Source: Kribbella monticola (GTDB taxonomy: Bacteria > Actinomycetota > Actinomycetes > Propionibacteriales > Kribbellaceae). From it: DNA of 64,000 nt. Shown here in pieces: positions 27,073 to 35,416 of this stretch (positions are counted from its first letter, which is position 1; every line of letters begins with the position of its first letter). The notes below the pieces were generated by a model. It searched no databases, was not told the DNA's origin, and saw only the letters and a list, made by a program, of their open reading frames with translations. Location: contig NZ_QFXK01000035.1 in the NCBI RefSeq assembly GCF_003261635.1, positions 434,001 through 498,000 of the forward strand. The letters are read 5' to 3'. Made by a program: the position numbers and the translations under genes.

Positions 27073-27830
27073 CCCGGCAGCAGTTGCTGACCGCCGTCCA
27101 CGTCGTACGTCGCACCTGTCAGCGCACCGTTGGTCATCAGCTGGACGATCAGCGCGGCCACATCTTCCGGGCCGACCACTCGCCGGATCGGCAGCGTGGC
27201 GCGAAGCCCTGCGCGGCGGTCCTCGAGTCCATCACCCAGCAGGCGCGCGGACAACGGAGTGTCGACGAACCCGGCCGCCACGGCGTTGACCCGGACGGGG
27301 GCGATTTCGAGCGCGGCATTCGCTGCGATCGCGGACAGCGCCGCGGTAGCGATCGCGGCCATGCTCAGTCCGACCCCGGGACGCCGGGCACCGGTACCGC
27401 TGATGAAGGTCAGCGAGCCGCCCGCACGGACCCGCCCGATGCACAGCCGGGCGATGCGCAGCGAGCCGACCAGATGCTCGTCCATGAAAGCTCGCGCCTG
27501 GTCGAAGTCCAGGTCGGTGATCGGCGCGTAGAACGGTCCGCCGCCACTCACCAGTACATGATCGATCTGGGCCGGCAGACCGGCGAAGAACTCCGCCACG
27601 CCGGCGGAGTCGCCGAGGTCCAGGGTGGCGGCAGTCTCCGCTGCGACCTCGTCGGCGGCCGCGTCGAGCCGCTCGCGATTGCGCCCGGTGACAACGAGCC
27701 GGGCACCGGCCGCGCCGGCCTGCCGGGCGGTCTCCAGCCCGATCCCCGAACTTCCGCCGAGCACGACGACGACCTGCCCGGTCAGGCTGCCGTCCGATCG
27801 CGCGGTGGACAGAGTGGTTGATTCGGTCAT
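27069..27830 (-). CDS. SDR-family protein lacking the YxxxK motif
   Basis: 253 residues. The N-terminal VVLGGSSGIGLETARQAGAAGA binds NAD(P) and VLVSGGG stands in for the NNAG motif. The catalytic region reads SGTGARRPGVGLSMAAIATAAL (~150-170): neither the Tyr nor the Lys of YxxxK is present, though the flanking EIAPVRVNAVAAGFVDTPLS is a normal SDR segment. It closely resembles the SDR at 32867 (same TGT-RPG-G region), so both belong to one atypical branch. ATGA overlap with the upstream MFS gene shows translational coupling. Confidence 0.85.
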   Translation of the reverse strand: MTESTTLSTARSDGSLTGQVVVVLGGSSGIGLETARQAGAAGARLVVTGRNRERLDAAADEVAAETAATLDLGDSAGVAEFFAGLPAQIDHVLVSGGGPFYAPITDLDFDQARAFMDEHLVGSLRIARLCIGRVRAGGSLTFISGTGARRPGVGLSMAAIATAALSAIAANAALEIAPVRVNAVAAGFVDTPLSARLLGDGLEDRRAGLRATLPIRRVVGPEDVAALIVQLMTNGALTGATYDVDGGQQLLPG

Positions 27831-29332
27831 GCTGCTCTCCTGTTCGTTGCGGCTGCTACCGGTACGGCGCAGCCGTGCACGCGTGGTGTCGCCGACATTC
27901 GGGTGACCGGCGGGCGGCCCCGCGCCACGAAGAGCATCGTGATCACGGCCGCCACGACGCTCAGCGCTGCCATCACCAGCATCGCCGTCCGGTACCTGTT
28001 TGCGAGTGGCTGGGCAAGGTCGTCCGAGCTGCCCACGCCGAGCAGAGCGGGAACGAGCGCGATCAGTACCACTCCTCCGATCCGCGACGCGGCGTCGTTG
28101 ATCGCCGACGCTTCACCGAGATCGCCGTCGTCGACGGCCGCGAGTACGCCGGCTGTGAGCGGTGCGACGGTCAGACCGATGCCGAGACCCCAGAGCAGCG
28201 CGCCCGGGAGGATCGCCCGGACGTAACTGTCACCAGGCTGCGCGGCCGACAGCCACGCGAAGCCACCGGCCACGATCAGGATGCCGATCGTCATCGGCCA
28301 GCGGGTGCCGAAGCGTGCCACCAGGCTGCCGACCAACGGCGAGACGATCAGGAAGACGGCCGACTCCGGGATCAGGGCCGCGCCGGCCGCGGTGGCGCTG
28401 TAGCCCAACTGGAGCTGACACTGCAGGACGACCAGGTAGCCGGTTGCCGAGAGTGCGCCGTAGAAGAGGATCGTCGCCGCGTTGATCGCGACGAACTGCC
28501 GGATCCGGAACAGGGCCGTCCGCAGCATCGGCGCTGACCGGCGCTGCTCCACCGGAATCAGTCCGGCCAAGCAGACCACGCCGACCGCGGCAGAGAGCAG
28601 GACCTCCCAGCTACGCCAGCCGGAGGACGGTCCCTCGGTCAGCGCATAGATCAGTCCGCCCAGACCGAGGACGGCGAGCAGCGAACCGGCGAGGTCGACA
28701 GAGAGCGGCCGTCGCGTCCGGTCGACCTCCGGCACAGTGCGCAGAATCCAGGCGGCGACAACGATCAGCGGGAAGTTCAGCAGGAACACGTAGCGCCAGG
28801 AGCCGTGGTCGATGAGCCACCCACCGGCGTACGGACCGAGCGTCGTACCAAGGGTCGACACGCCTGCCCAGACACCGATTCCGCGAGCGCGGTCCACCGG
28901 TCGCAGGGTTCCGTTGAGCAAGGCCAGACTGCTCGGCACGACGAGCGCCCCGCCGGCGCCCTGGACCACGCGCGCCGCGATCAGCGCGCCGACGTTCGGG
29001 GCGGCGGCGCAGCACAAGGACGCGACGAGCATGACCAGGAGGCCGGCGAAGAGGATGCGCCGCCAACCGAAATGGTCGGCCAGCGCTCCGGCGAGCAGCA
29101 GCAGAGCCGCGACGGTGATCAGGTAGCCGGTCAGCACCCACTGCAGCTCGCTCACACCGGCGTGCAGGTCGCGGCTGATCGCCGGTACGGCGACGTTGAC
29201 CATGTAGGCGTCGATGAAACCGACCATCGACGCGAGCACTGTCGCCGCGATCAGAGCGCCACCGGCTCTGCTGCGCAGCTCGACCAGTCCGACCTGGTCG
29301 TACGACGTGGTCGGCACCTCGTTCGCAGTCAT
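27827..29332 (-). CDS. DHA2-type MFS efflux transporter (14 helices)
   Basis: 501 residues from the ATG at 29332; the longer open frame extends into the promoter region and is rejected. About 14 membrane helices; helix 1 reads VLASMVGFIDAYMVNVAVPAI, matching the DHA2 drug:H+ antiporter D1 region, with LAGALADHFGWRRILF as the A-motif and GPYAGGWLIDHGSWRYVFLLNFP as the C-motif for antiport. Coupled to the downstream SDR (ATGA overlap) and divergent from the flavoprotein at 29475. It probably exports a xenobiotic or a secondary metabolite. Confidence 0.9.
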   Translation of the reverse strand: MTANEVPTTSYDQVGLVELRSRAGGALIAATVLASMVGFIDAYMVNVAVPAISRDLHAGVSELQWVLTGYLITVAALLLLAGALADHFGWRRILFAGLLVMLVASLCCAAAPNVGALIAARVVQGAGGALVVPSSLALLNGTLRPVDRARGIGVWAGVSTLGTTLGPYAGGWLIDHGSWRYVFLLNFPLIVVAAWILRTVPEVDRTRRPLSVDLAGSLLAVLGLGGLIYALTEGPSSGWRSWEVLLSAAVGVVCLAGLIPVEQRRSAPMLRTALFRIRQFVAINAATILFYGALSATGYLVVLQCQLQLGYSATAAGAALIPESAVFLIVSPLVGSLVARFGTRWPMTIGILIVAGGFAWLSAAQPGDSYVRAILPGALLWGLGIGLTVAPLTAGVLAAVDDGDLGEASAINDAASRIGGVVLIALVPALLGVGSSDDLAQPLANRYRTAMLVMAALSVVAAVITMLFVARGRPPVTRMSATPRVHGCAVPVAAATNRRAA

Positions 29333-29474
29333 GCTGCCAGGGTCCGGCGAACGGTCCCGAACTCGACCCCGGGAGAGTCCCTGGTCACGCGAACCAGGGA
29401 CTGTCCCTGGCTCCGCCGCACCGCCTGCAGGGCCAGACTCGCCGTGTTGATGGTCTTCGAGGGGAGCGCCCGAC

Positions 29475-30857
29475 ATGGACACGCAGTACGACGTCATCGT
29501 GCTCGGAGCAGGTGCGCCGGGCGAACACTGTGCCGCCGCGCTGGCCAAGGGTGGCGCCCGCGTCGCCGTCGTCGAACGCGAGCTTCTCGGCGGCGAGTGC
29601 TCCTACTGGGCCTGCATTCCGTCGAAGACGCTGCTCCGCCCCGGCGAGGCACTGGCCGCCGCCCTCGACGCTCCCGGTGCGCGCGAGGCCGTGACCGGCA
29701 CCCTCGATCCCCACGGCGTGATGAGCTGGCGCGACTTCATGGTGTCCGGCTACGACGACTCGAGTCAGGTGTCGTGGGCGAAGGGCGCCGGTCTCGACGT
29801 ACTGCGTGGCCACGGCCGGCTGGCGGGTCCGCACACCGTCGCGGTCGATGACCGGACCTACACCGCGCAGCACATCGTCATCGCGACCGGTGCGGATCCG
29901 GTGATCCCACCGGTGCCCGGTCTCCAGTCGCTACCGGGTGTCTGGACCAACCGCGACGTCACCGGGCTGGTCGAAGTACCTGATCGGCTGCTCGTGCTCG
30001 GCGGCGGGGCGACCGGGGTCGAGATGAGTCAGGCGCTGGCTCGGATGGGCGCGGCGGTGACCCTCATCGAGCGCGCTGAACACCTGCTGCCCCGTGACCC
30101 GCGAGCGGTGGGCGAGGCGGTCGCAGCCGCGCTCAGTGCGGACAACGTGGACGTGCGGGTCGGTGTGGGCGCGGAAAACGTGCGGCTCGTGGATTCGTCG
30201 TACGTGGTCGACCTCAGCGACGGAACCGAGGTGCGGGGTGACCGCCTGCTGGTCGCGACCGGCCGACGGCCGCGCGTCGACGGGATCGGCCTGGAGACCG
30301 TCGGCATCACCGCGAACCCACGGGGTATCGAGGTCGACGCCAGACTCGCCTCGGGGCCGGACCTGTGGGCGATCGGCGACGTCACCGGCCTGTGGCAACT
30401 CACGCATGTCGGCGAGTACCAGGGCAGGGTCGTGGCGAGCAACATCCTCGGGCGGCCGCGGACGGCGGACTACGAGGCGGTACCGCGCGTCGTGTACTGC
30501 GACCCGCAGGCCGCCTCGGTCGGCGCGGCGGACGGGCCGTTCGTGAGTACCGTCCAGCTGTCCGGGGTGGCGCGGACCGCGACGTACCTGCGCTCGTACG
30601 ACACCCGCCCTGGGTTCCTCACGATCGTGTCGGACGGGACCGTGGTGACCGGTGCCTACGCGGTCGGTCCAGAGGCTGGCGAATGGCTCCAGCAGGCGAC
30701 CCTGGCGATCCGCGCCAAGGTGCCGGTAGAGGTGCTGCTCGATGTGATCCAGCCGTTCCCGACGTTCTCCGAGGCGTTCCTGCATGTACTGCGGGACCTG
30801 GACGCGCAACTACACCCGGGTGCGACGGCGACTGACCAGGGATTCTCACGGGCGTGA
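29475..30857 (+). CDS. FAD-dependent pyridine nucleotide-disulfide oxidoreductase-like protein
   Basis: 460 residues. N-terminal FAD motif VIVLGAGAPGEHCAAAL, redox-active disulfide region GGECSYWACIPSKTLLRP near 40, NAD motif LLVLGGGATGVEMSQALARMG near 175, and second FAD motif GPDLWAIGDVTG near 300, as in dihydrolipoamide dehydrogenases. The C-terminal dimer segment reads QPFPTFSEAF where classic enzymes have the active-site His in HPT...E: Phe replaces it. So it may not be a true lipoamide or glutathione reductase. The start has AGGGGAGCG upstream. It is divergent from the MFS/SDR pair; no E2/E3 partner genes are near. Confidence 0.88.
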   Translation: MDTQYDVIVLGAGAPGEHCAAALAKGGARVAVVERELLGGECSYWACIPSKTLLRPGEALAAALDAPGAREAVTGTLDPHGVMSWRDFMVSGYDDSSQVSWAKGAGLDVLRGHGRLAGPHTVAVDDRTYTAQHIVIATGADPVIPPVPGLQSLPGVWTNRDVTGLVEVPDRLLVLGGGATGVEMSQALARMGAAVTLIERAEHLLPRDPRAVGEAVAAALSADNVDVRVGVGAENVRLVDSSYVVDLSDGTEVRGDRLLVATGRRPRVDGIGLETVGITANPRGIEVDARLASGPDLWAIGDVTGLWQLTHVGEYQGRVVASNILGRPRTADYEAVPRVVYCDPQAASVGAADGPFVSTVQLSGVARTATYLRSYDTRPGFLTIVSDGTVVTGAYAVGPEAGEWLQQATLAIRAKVPVEVLLDVIQPFPTFSEAFLHVLRDLDAQLHPGATATDQGFSRA

Positions 30858-30917
30858 CGCCGTCCGGGCGACGGCAGATTAGGTGTCAACGAACAAGGTT
30901 CATCTCTGGAGGAAGTC

Positions 30918-31595
30918 ATGAGCACTACCGAAGTACGCAGTGACGAGTCGGGCGCGGTGGCCCCGGGTTCCGTCGACCTGAAGTTCGAGGCCGTCGTCAT
31001 TCCGGTCGCGGACGTCGACCGGTCGAAGGAGTTCTACACCGGCCTCGGCTGGCGGCTCGACGCCGACTTCGCGTTCGACAACGGCTTCCGCGTCGTCCAG
31101 TTGACGCCGCCGGGTTCGCCCGCGTCGGTCCAGTTCGGTACGAAGATCACGTCGGCCGAGCCCGGTACGGCGCAGGGTCTCTACCTGGTCGTCTCCGATG
31201 TCGAGGCTGCGCGGGCTGACCTGGTTGAGCACGGCGCAACCGTCAGCGAGGTCTTCCACCCCGGCGCACCGGGCGCTCAGTTCGAGGTCGGCGACCTCAG
31301 CGGGCGCGTGTCCGGGCCTGCTGACGAGCGGTCCAGCTACAGCTCCTTCGCGACCTTCAGCGACCCCGACGGCAACACCTGGCTGCTCCAGGAGGTCACG
31401 ACGCGCCTCCCCGGCCGCGTCGACCCGGCGCAAACGACGTACAGCTCGGTCGAAGACCTCGAGGGAGCGCTGAAGCGCGCCGCGGCCGCCCACGGCGAAC
31501 ACGAGGCCCGCACAGGCCAGGCTGACGAAAACTGGCCGGCCTGGTACGCGAAGTACATGGTCGCCGAACGCACCGGCACTGACCTCCCTCAATAA
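30918..31595 (+). CDS. VOC/glyoxalase-superfamily protein
   Basis: 225 residues with a ribosome site (TCTGGAGGAAG). The first ~150 residues are a VOC module: VVIPVADVDRSKEFYTGLGWRLDADF, then GLYLVVSDVEAARADLVEHGATVSEVFH, and the closing strand SFATFSDPDGNTWLLQEV with the typical DPDGN turn. The last ~65 residues are an extra helical tail with an ENWPAWYAKYMVAE motif, seen in some actinobacterial VOC proteins. Ligand unknown. It stands alone after the flavoprotein, 60 bases downstream, and may be cotranscribed with it. Confidence 0.87.
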   Translation: MSTTEVRSDESGAVAPGSVDLKFEAVVIPVADVDRSKEFYTGLGWRLDADFAFDNGFRVVQLTPPGSPASVQFGTKITSAEPGTAQGLYLVVSDVEAARADLVEHGATVSEVFHPGAPGAQFEVGDLSGRVSGPADERSSYSSFATFSDPDGNTWLLQEVTTRLPGRVDPAQTTYSSVEDLEGALKRAAAAHGEHEARTGQADENWPAWYAKYMVAERTGTDLPQ

Positions 31596-31681
31596 CGGTG
31601 CCGACGCCGAAACCGGCGGCTCGGATCAATCTCCCGAGCCGCCGGCCCTCGGCGCCACCGGTGGAGCTCGCCCAAGTCTGG

Positions 31682-31795
31682 CTAGTCCTCGTCGCGGACG
31701 GGCTGACGGTGGGCTCGGATACGGAGGACGCGGATCACGAACACGGTGGCGAGCACGGCCAGGGAGACGGCGTAGAAGGTCACGCCGGTAGTCAA
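31682..31795 (-). CDS. Candidate 37-residue single-helix membrane peptide
   Basis: A short frame from a TTG start to TAG encodes MTTGVTFYAVSLAVLATVFV (residues 1-20) continuing with IRVLRIRAH and an RDED end: one membrane helix followed by a positive patch, the layout of genuine small membrane proteins with the C-terminus inside. There is no clear ribosome site and the start is not ATG, so this is a candidate. It lies just downstream of a large palindrome and of the LysR gene in the same orientation. No homologue is recognised. Confidence 0.4.
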   Translation of the reverse strand: MTTGVTFYAVSLAVLATVFVIRVLRIRAHRQPVRDED

Positions 31796-31800
31796 CGCGT

Positions 31801-31852
31801 CGTGATGTTGCCACCGCGTATCAAGTTTTCGATACGCGGCGACAACATCACG
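31801..31852. repeat. 22-bp imperfect palindrome with 8-base loop
   Basis: The arms run from 31801 to 31822 (starting CGTGATGTTG) and 31831 to 31852 (ending CAACATCACG), with 2 mismatches, around AAGTTTTC. It lies 26 bases after the LysR stop codon and 5 bases before the start of the candidate small peptide gene. It could be the LysR terminator, an operator or leader structure of the small gene, or the remnant of a mobile repeat. There is no T tract on either side. Confidence 0.75.
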
Positions 31853-31878
31853 ATCGCCAGCAACTCACGAGGTGTCGT

Positions 31879-32766
31879 TCAAGCGCGGCGGCCCGGCCGG
31901 GGCGCCCAGTCGGCGGCCGTTGCCAGGTCGGCGAAGGAGTGGATCAGGCGCGAGCGGCGGGTGGCGATCCAGGCCAGGGCGACCTTGTTGGGTGCGAGGT
32001 CGTTCACCGGGAGGGTGCTGACGTCGGGGCGGTGGTAGAAGTCCGCGACCGACTGAGGGACGATCGAGATCCCGTTGCCTGCAGCAACGTGTTCAAGCTT
32101 CTCCTCGACGCTGTGCAGGACGGGCACCGCTCGCGGGTGACCTGAGCGCAGCTCGAGGGCGATGTCGCGCCACTCGGGAACGGCGTCCGGGTCCTGGAGC
32201 AGGTGCTCGTCGGCCAGGTCGGTGATGTCGATCGATGGCTTGCCGGCCAGCCGGTGGTCGGCGGGGACCATCGCCACCCGCGGCTCCTCGAACAACGGCC
32301 GGAGCACCAGCCCGGCCTGGTCGATGGGGAGCCGGACGATGCTGACGTCGACCCGGCCGTCGTGGAGCACCTCGACCTGGTCGTCCCAGGTGGTCCGGAC
32401 GACCTCGACCTCGAGCTCCGGGTTCGCCGCGGCGAACCGCCGGACGACCGAGGTCACCGTGAGCCCGGGCATGAAGCCGATCGTGAACGTCTTCGCACCA
32501 CGCGCCGCCTGCGCGACCCGCCGGCGGGTGGCGTCGGCCGCGGCCAGCAGCGGACGCGCGTCGTCCAGCAACTGCCGGCCGGCCGGAGTCAGCTCGGTGG
32601 CCCGCTTCGTCCGGACGAAGAGCTGTGCCCGGAGTTCGTTCTCGAGCGCCCGGATCTGACGCGACAGCACCGGCTGCGCGATGTGCAGCCGGTCCGCCGC
32701 GCGTCCGAAGTGCAGCTCCTCGGCGACGGCGACGAAGTACCTGAGCTTGCGGAGGTCGACGTCCAT
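31879..32766 (-). CDS. LysR-family transcriptional regulator
   Basis: 295 residues. N-terminal winged helix-turn-helix (1-~65): MDVDLRKLRYFVAVAEELHFGRAADRLHIAQPVLSRQIRALE region (residues 1-42), then the substrate-binding domain from ~90, with FTIGFMPGLTVTSVVRRF and later GNGISIVPQSVADF, typical of LysR effector folds that bind small acids or aromatic compounds. It is divergent from the SDR at 32867, with a 7-bp-armed palindrome right at its start codon. This is the normal arrangement in which a LysR regulates both itself and the divergent gene. Confidence 0.93.
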   Translation of the reverse strand: MDVDLRKLRYFVAVAEELHFGRAADRLHIAQPVLSRQIRALENELRAQLFVRTKRATELTPAGRQLLDDARPLLAAADATRRRVAQAARGAKTFTIGFMPGLTVTSVVRRFAAANPELEVEVVRTTWDDQVEVLHDGRVDVSIVRLPIDQAGLVLRPLFEEPRVAMVPADHRLAGKPSIDITDLADEHLLQDPDAVPEWRDIALELRSGHPRAVPVLHSVEEKLEHVAAGNGISIVPQSVADFYHRPDVSTLPVNDLAPNKVALAWIATRRSRLIHSFADLATAADWAPRPGRRA

Positions 32767-32784
32767 AATACCTTCAGGGTATTA
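32766..32784. promoter_or_regulatory. LysR-type operator between lysR and the SDR gene
   Basis: TAATACCTTCAGGGTATTA: perfect 7-bp arms around 5 bases. It overlaps the first base of the LysR start codon. The T-N11-A rule for LysR boxes is met within it (TACCTTCAGGGTA). It is well placed for autorepression and control of the two divergent SDR genes. Confidence 0.6.
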
Positions 32785-32866
32785 CAGCCGTGGAAACAGG
32801 TCTTGGACCCAGGCACTCTGGCGGCCGCATCGTGGAACGGACACCGAACCACGAAAGGCAGCAGAC

Positions 32867-33568
32867 ATGAGCATCCAGGACCAGCGCGTCGTCGTCCTCG
32901 GCGGGACGTCGGGTATCGGCCTCGCCACCGCCCGGCTGGCAGCCGGCAGCGGCGCGACCGTGATCGTTGCCTCCAGCAACCCCGACTCGGTGGAGCGGGC
33001 GCTCGGCGAGCTGCCGGCGTCGGTCACCGGCACCGCGCTCGACCTCACCGACACCGCCGCCGTCAGCGCGTTCTTCGCCGATCTCGAGCCGATCGACCAC
33101 CTCGTCTACACCGCCGGTGAGTCGCTGACGCTCGTCGACGCCCGCGCCATGGACCTCGACCGTGCTCGCACGGCCTTCGAGCTGCGGTACTTCGCCCTCC
33201 TCCACACCGTCAGCGCGGCCAGCGGCAAGTTCCGCCCAGGCGGATCGATCACGCTGACCACCGGTACGGCGGCCGACCGCCCGGGCCCCGGCTGGTCCGT
33301 GGCGGCCAGCGTGTGCGGCGCCATGGACGCGCTCACCCGCTCGCTCGCGGTCGAACTGGCCCCGATCCGGGTCAACGCCGTCAAGCCCGGCGTCGTGCGG
33401 ACGCCGCTCTGGCCGGAGGGCTTCGACTACGAGGCGGCCGGCGACAGCCTGCCGGTCGGCCGGATCGGCGAGCCGGAGGACATCGCCGCGGCGTACGTCT
33501 TCCTGATGGACCAGCCCTACGCGAGCGGCTCGATCCTGACCGTCGGCGGTGGCAACGTCCTCGTCTGA
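32867..33568 (+). CDS. SDR-family protein lacking the YxxxK motif
   Basis: 233 residues from the ATG at 32867, preceded by GAAAGGCAGCAG. NAD(P) motif VVVLGGTSGIGLATARLAAG at the start; VYTAGES replaces NNAG. The active-site stretch reads TTGTAADRPGPGWSVAASVCGAMDAL, with neither Tyr nor Lys of YxxxK. The rest (VELAPIRVNAVKPGVVRTPLWP) is standard. It resembles the SDR at 27069. It starts an operon with a second, catalytically complete SDR 19 bases downstream and is divergent from LysR. Confidence 0.87.
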   Translation: MSIQDQRVVVLGGTSGIGLATARLAAGSGATVIVASSNPDSVERALGELPASVTGTALDLTDTAAVSAFFADLEPIDHLVYTAGESLTLVDARAMDLDRARTAFELRYFALLHTVSAASGKFRPGGSITLTTGTAADRPGPGWSVAASVCGAMDALTRSLAVELAPIRVNAVKPGVVRTPLWPEGFDYEAAGDSLPVGRIGEPEDIAAAYVFLMDQPYASGSILTVGGGNVLV

Positions 33569-33587
33569 GACCTGGCAGGGTGGAGAG

Positions 33588-34349
33588 ATGGCACGCATCC
33601 TGATCACCGGATCCGCGGACGGTCTCGGGCGGATGCTCGCGGCCGAGCTGCTCGACCAGGACCACGACGTCGTACTGCACGCCCGCAATGAACGGCGTGC
33701 GGCCGACGCGACCGAGGCGCTGCCCAAGGCGTCCGGGGTCCTGATCGGCGACCTCGCGAGCATCGCCGAGACCCAGGACGTGGCCCGGCAGGCGAACGCG
33801 TCCGGCCGGTTCGACGTCGTCGTCCACAATGCCGCCGTCGGATACCAGGAGCCGCGGATCGAGACCGTCGACGGGCTGGAGCACGTCTTCGCAATCAACT
33901 CGCTGGCGCCGTACCTGCTGACCGCGCTGATCGACCGGCCGGACCGGCTGATCTATCTCAGCTCCGGGATGCACGAAGGGGGCGACGTGGTGCTGGACGA
34001 CCTGCAGTGGGAGCGCCGGCGGTGGCGAGGGGCGCAGGCGTACTCCGACTCGAAGCTGCACGACGTGCTCATCGCGTTCGCCGTCGCGCGGCTGTGGCCG
34101 GAGGTGCTCTCGAACGCGGTCGATCCGGGATGGGTGCCGACGAAGATGGGCGGCCGGGGCGCGCCGGGTGACCTGAGCCAGGCGCACCTGACGCAGGCGT
34201 GGCTGGCGACGGCGGACAGTACGCCGAGCGGCGAGTACTTCTACCACCTGCGGACGCACCGGACGAATCCGGTGGCCGGGGTGAGCGAGACGCAGGACGC
34301 CTTCCTGGAAGCCTGCGCCTCGCTCACCGGGGTGCGGCTAGGCCGCTGA
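33588..34349 (+). CDS. Short-chain dehydrogenase/reductase with intact active site
   Basis: 253 residues from the ATG at 33588, preceded by GGGTGGAGAG. The N-terminus ILITGSADGLGRMLAAELL binds NAD(P); VVVHNAAVG is the NAG motif; SSGMHEGG supplies the Ser and YSDSK (near 147-151) the catalytic Tyr and Lys. The length and LSNAVDPGWVPTKMGG segment resemble the retinol-dehydrogenase-like or WW-domain oxidoreductase-like SDR branch. It is the second gene of the LysR-linked operon. The substrate is unknown; the pair of one degenerate and one intact SDR suggests they may form a hetero-oligomer. Confidence 0.88.
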   Translation: MARILITGSADGLGRMLAAELLDQDHDVVLHARNERRAADATEALPKASGVLIGDLASIAETQDVARQANASGRFDVVVHNAAVGYQEPRIETVDGLEHVFAINSLAPYLLTALIDRPDRLIYLSSGMHEGGDVVLDDLQWERRRWRGAQAYSDSKLHDVLIAFAVARLWPEVLSNAVDPGWVPTKMGGRGAPGDLSQAHLTQAWLATADSTPSGEYFYHLRTHRTNPVAGVSETQDAFLEACASLTGVRLGR

Positions 34350-34360
34350 GCCGAAGTTCG

Positions 34361-35341
34361 TCAGTTGATGGTGGCTTTGACCTCGTCCTTGTGTTCGGCG
34401 AGCCAGGTCTTGAAGGACTGCAGCTCCGGGTTCAGCTCGCGCACCAGCTTCAGGTCGCGGTCGCCGGTGAAGCGGGCGGAGTCCTCGGCGTAGAACTGGA
34501 ACATGTTGGCGAATTCGACGGCCATCGGGAAGGGGAGGGCGCGGAACTCGTCCCAGGTGTAGGGCTGGTAGGTGACCTCTTCGCCGAGGGCGTCGGTCAG
34601 GGCTGCCGCGTATTCCGTGCCGGTCAGGTGGTCGCCGGCGATGCTCACGGTCTTGCCGATGAACTCGTTGCCCCGCTTGAAGATGCCCAGTACCGTCCGG
34701 CCGATGTCGACGGCCGCGATGCCGGACAACGGCTGGTCGGCCATCGGCATCGTGAGGATCAGCTTGCCGCTCTCGTCGCGGACCGGACCCATGCCCTGCA
34801 ACATCGCCTCGAAGTAGAACGTGGTCTGCAGGAATGTGGTCGGTACGCCGTACTGCGTGAACAGCTCGTTCGCCTCGCCCTTGGCGTCGAAGTGCGGCAC
34901 CTTGTAGCGCCCGTCGTCCAGGCTCGGCACCCGCTCGGTGTCACCGAAGTGCAGCCGGGTGTCCTCGAGGGTGGACCAGACGACGTGCGCCACGCCGGCG
35001 TCCTTGGCCGCCCGGGCAGCGTTGGCCGCCTGCTCCAACTCCATCTGCCCGCGGGATCGTGCGGCTTCTTCTTCCGGCGTCCGGTGCACCCAGTAGTTCG
35101 TCACCACGTAGGCACCGTGCGCACCCTCGAAAGCCTTGCGCAGGCTCGCCTCGTCGTCGAGGTCGGCCTCGACCACCTCGGCACCGGCTGCAGCCAGGGC
35201 CTTGGCGCTGTCCGACTCCGCGTTCCGGGTCAGGGCCCGTACGGCGTACGTCGCGTCCGGGTCGTTCAGGATCGCCCGGACCAGCCCGCCGCCCTGCGAA
35301 CCGGTGGCTCCGACTACGGCGATGAGCAACTTGTCAGTCAT
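34361..35341 (-). CDS. NmrA-like NAD(P)-binding protein
   Basis: 326 residues. The start IAVVGATGSQGGGLVRAIL is the GxxGxxG nucleotide-binding loop of atypical SDRs of the NmrA/HSCARG class, followed by YAVRALTRNAES and YVVTNYW. YKVPHFDAKGEANE occupies the YxxxK-like region with HFDAK, and QTTFYFEAM is typical of the class. These proteins sense NADP(H) redox state or reduce quinones (QorB-like); fungal NmrA is a regulator. GAGCAGGAG precedes the ATG. It is divergent from marR, and two identical MarR-type operators cover its promoter. Confidence 0.88.
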   Translation of the reverse strand: MTDKLLIAVVGATGSQGGGLVRAILNDPDATYAVRALTRNAESDSAKALAAAGAEVVEADLDDEASLRKAFEGAHGAYVVTNYWVHRTPEEEAARSRGQMELEQAANAARAAKDAGVAHVVWSTLEDTRLHFGDTERVPSLDDGRYKVPHFDAKGEANELFTQYGVPTTFLQTTFYFEAMLQGMGPVRDESGKLILTMPMADQPLSGIAAVDIGRTVLGIFKRGNEFIGKTVSIAGDHLTGTEYAAALTDALGEEVTYQPYTWDEFRALPFPMAVEFANMFQFYAEDSARFTGDRDLKLVRELNPELQSFKTWLAEHKDEVKATIN

Positions 35342-35366
35342 CAGAAACTCCTGCTCGAAGATCTTG

Positions 35367-35380
35367 GTTGATGTGTCAAC
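35367..35380. promoter_or_regulatory. MarR-type operator 1 (nmrA-like side)
   Basis: GTTGATGTGTCAAC: perfect 5-bp arms around TGTG. It lies just downstream of the -10 box of the leftward NmrA-like promoter, where a bound repressor would block initiation. An identical copy lies 37 bases away. Confidence 0.75.
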
Positions 35381-35388
35381 TCACCTCG

Positions 35389-35416
35389 AGCATAGCGCGC
35401 TGGGTTGATGTGTCAA
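35389..35416 (-). promoter_or_regulatory. Promoter of the NmrA-like gene
   Basis: On the minus strand TTGACA (35411-35416) and TATGCT (35389-35394) are separated by 16 bases, a near-consensus sigma-70 promoter. The -35 lies inside operator 2 and the transcription start region lies next to operator 1. Confidence 0.65.

Noticed and set aside
31598..32038. 146-codon plus-strand frame between the VOC and LysR genes
   Set aside because: It runs through the large palindrome and into LysR antisense; no ribosome site and no recognisable protein features.
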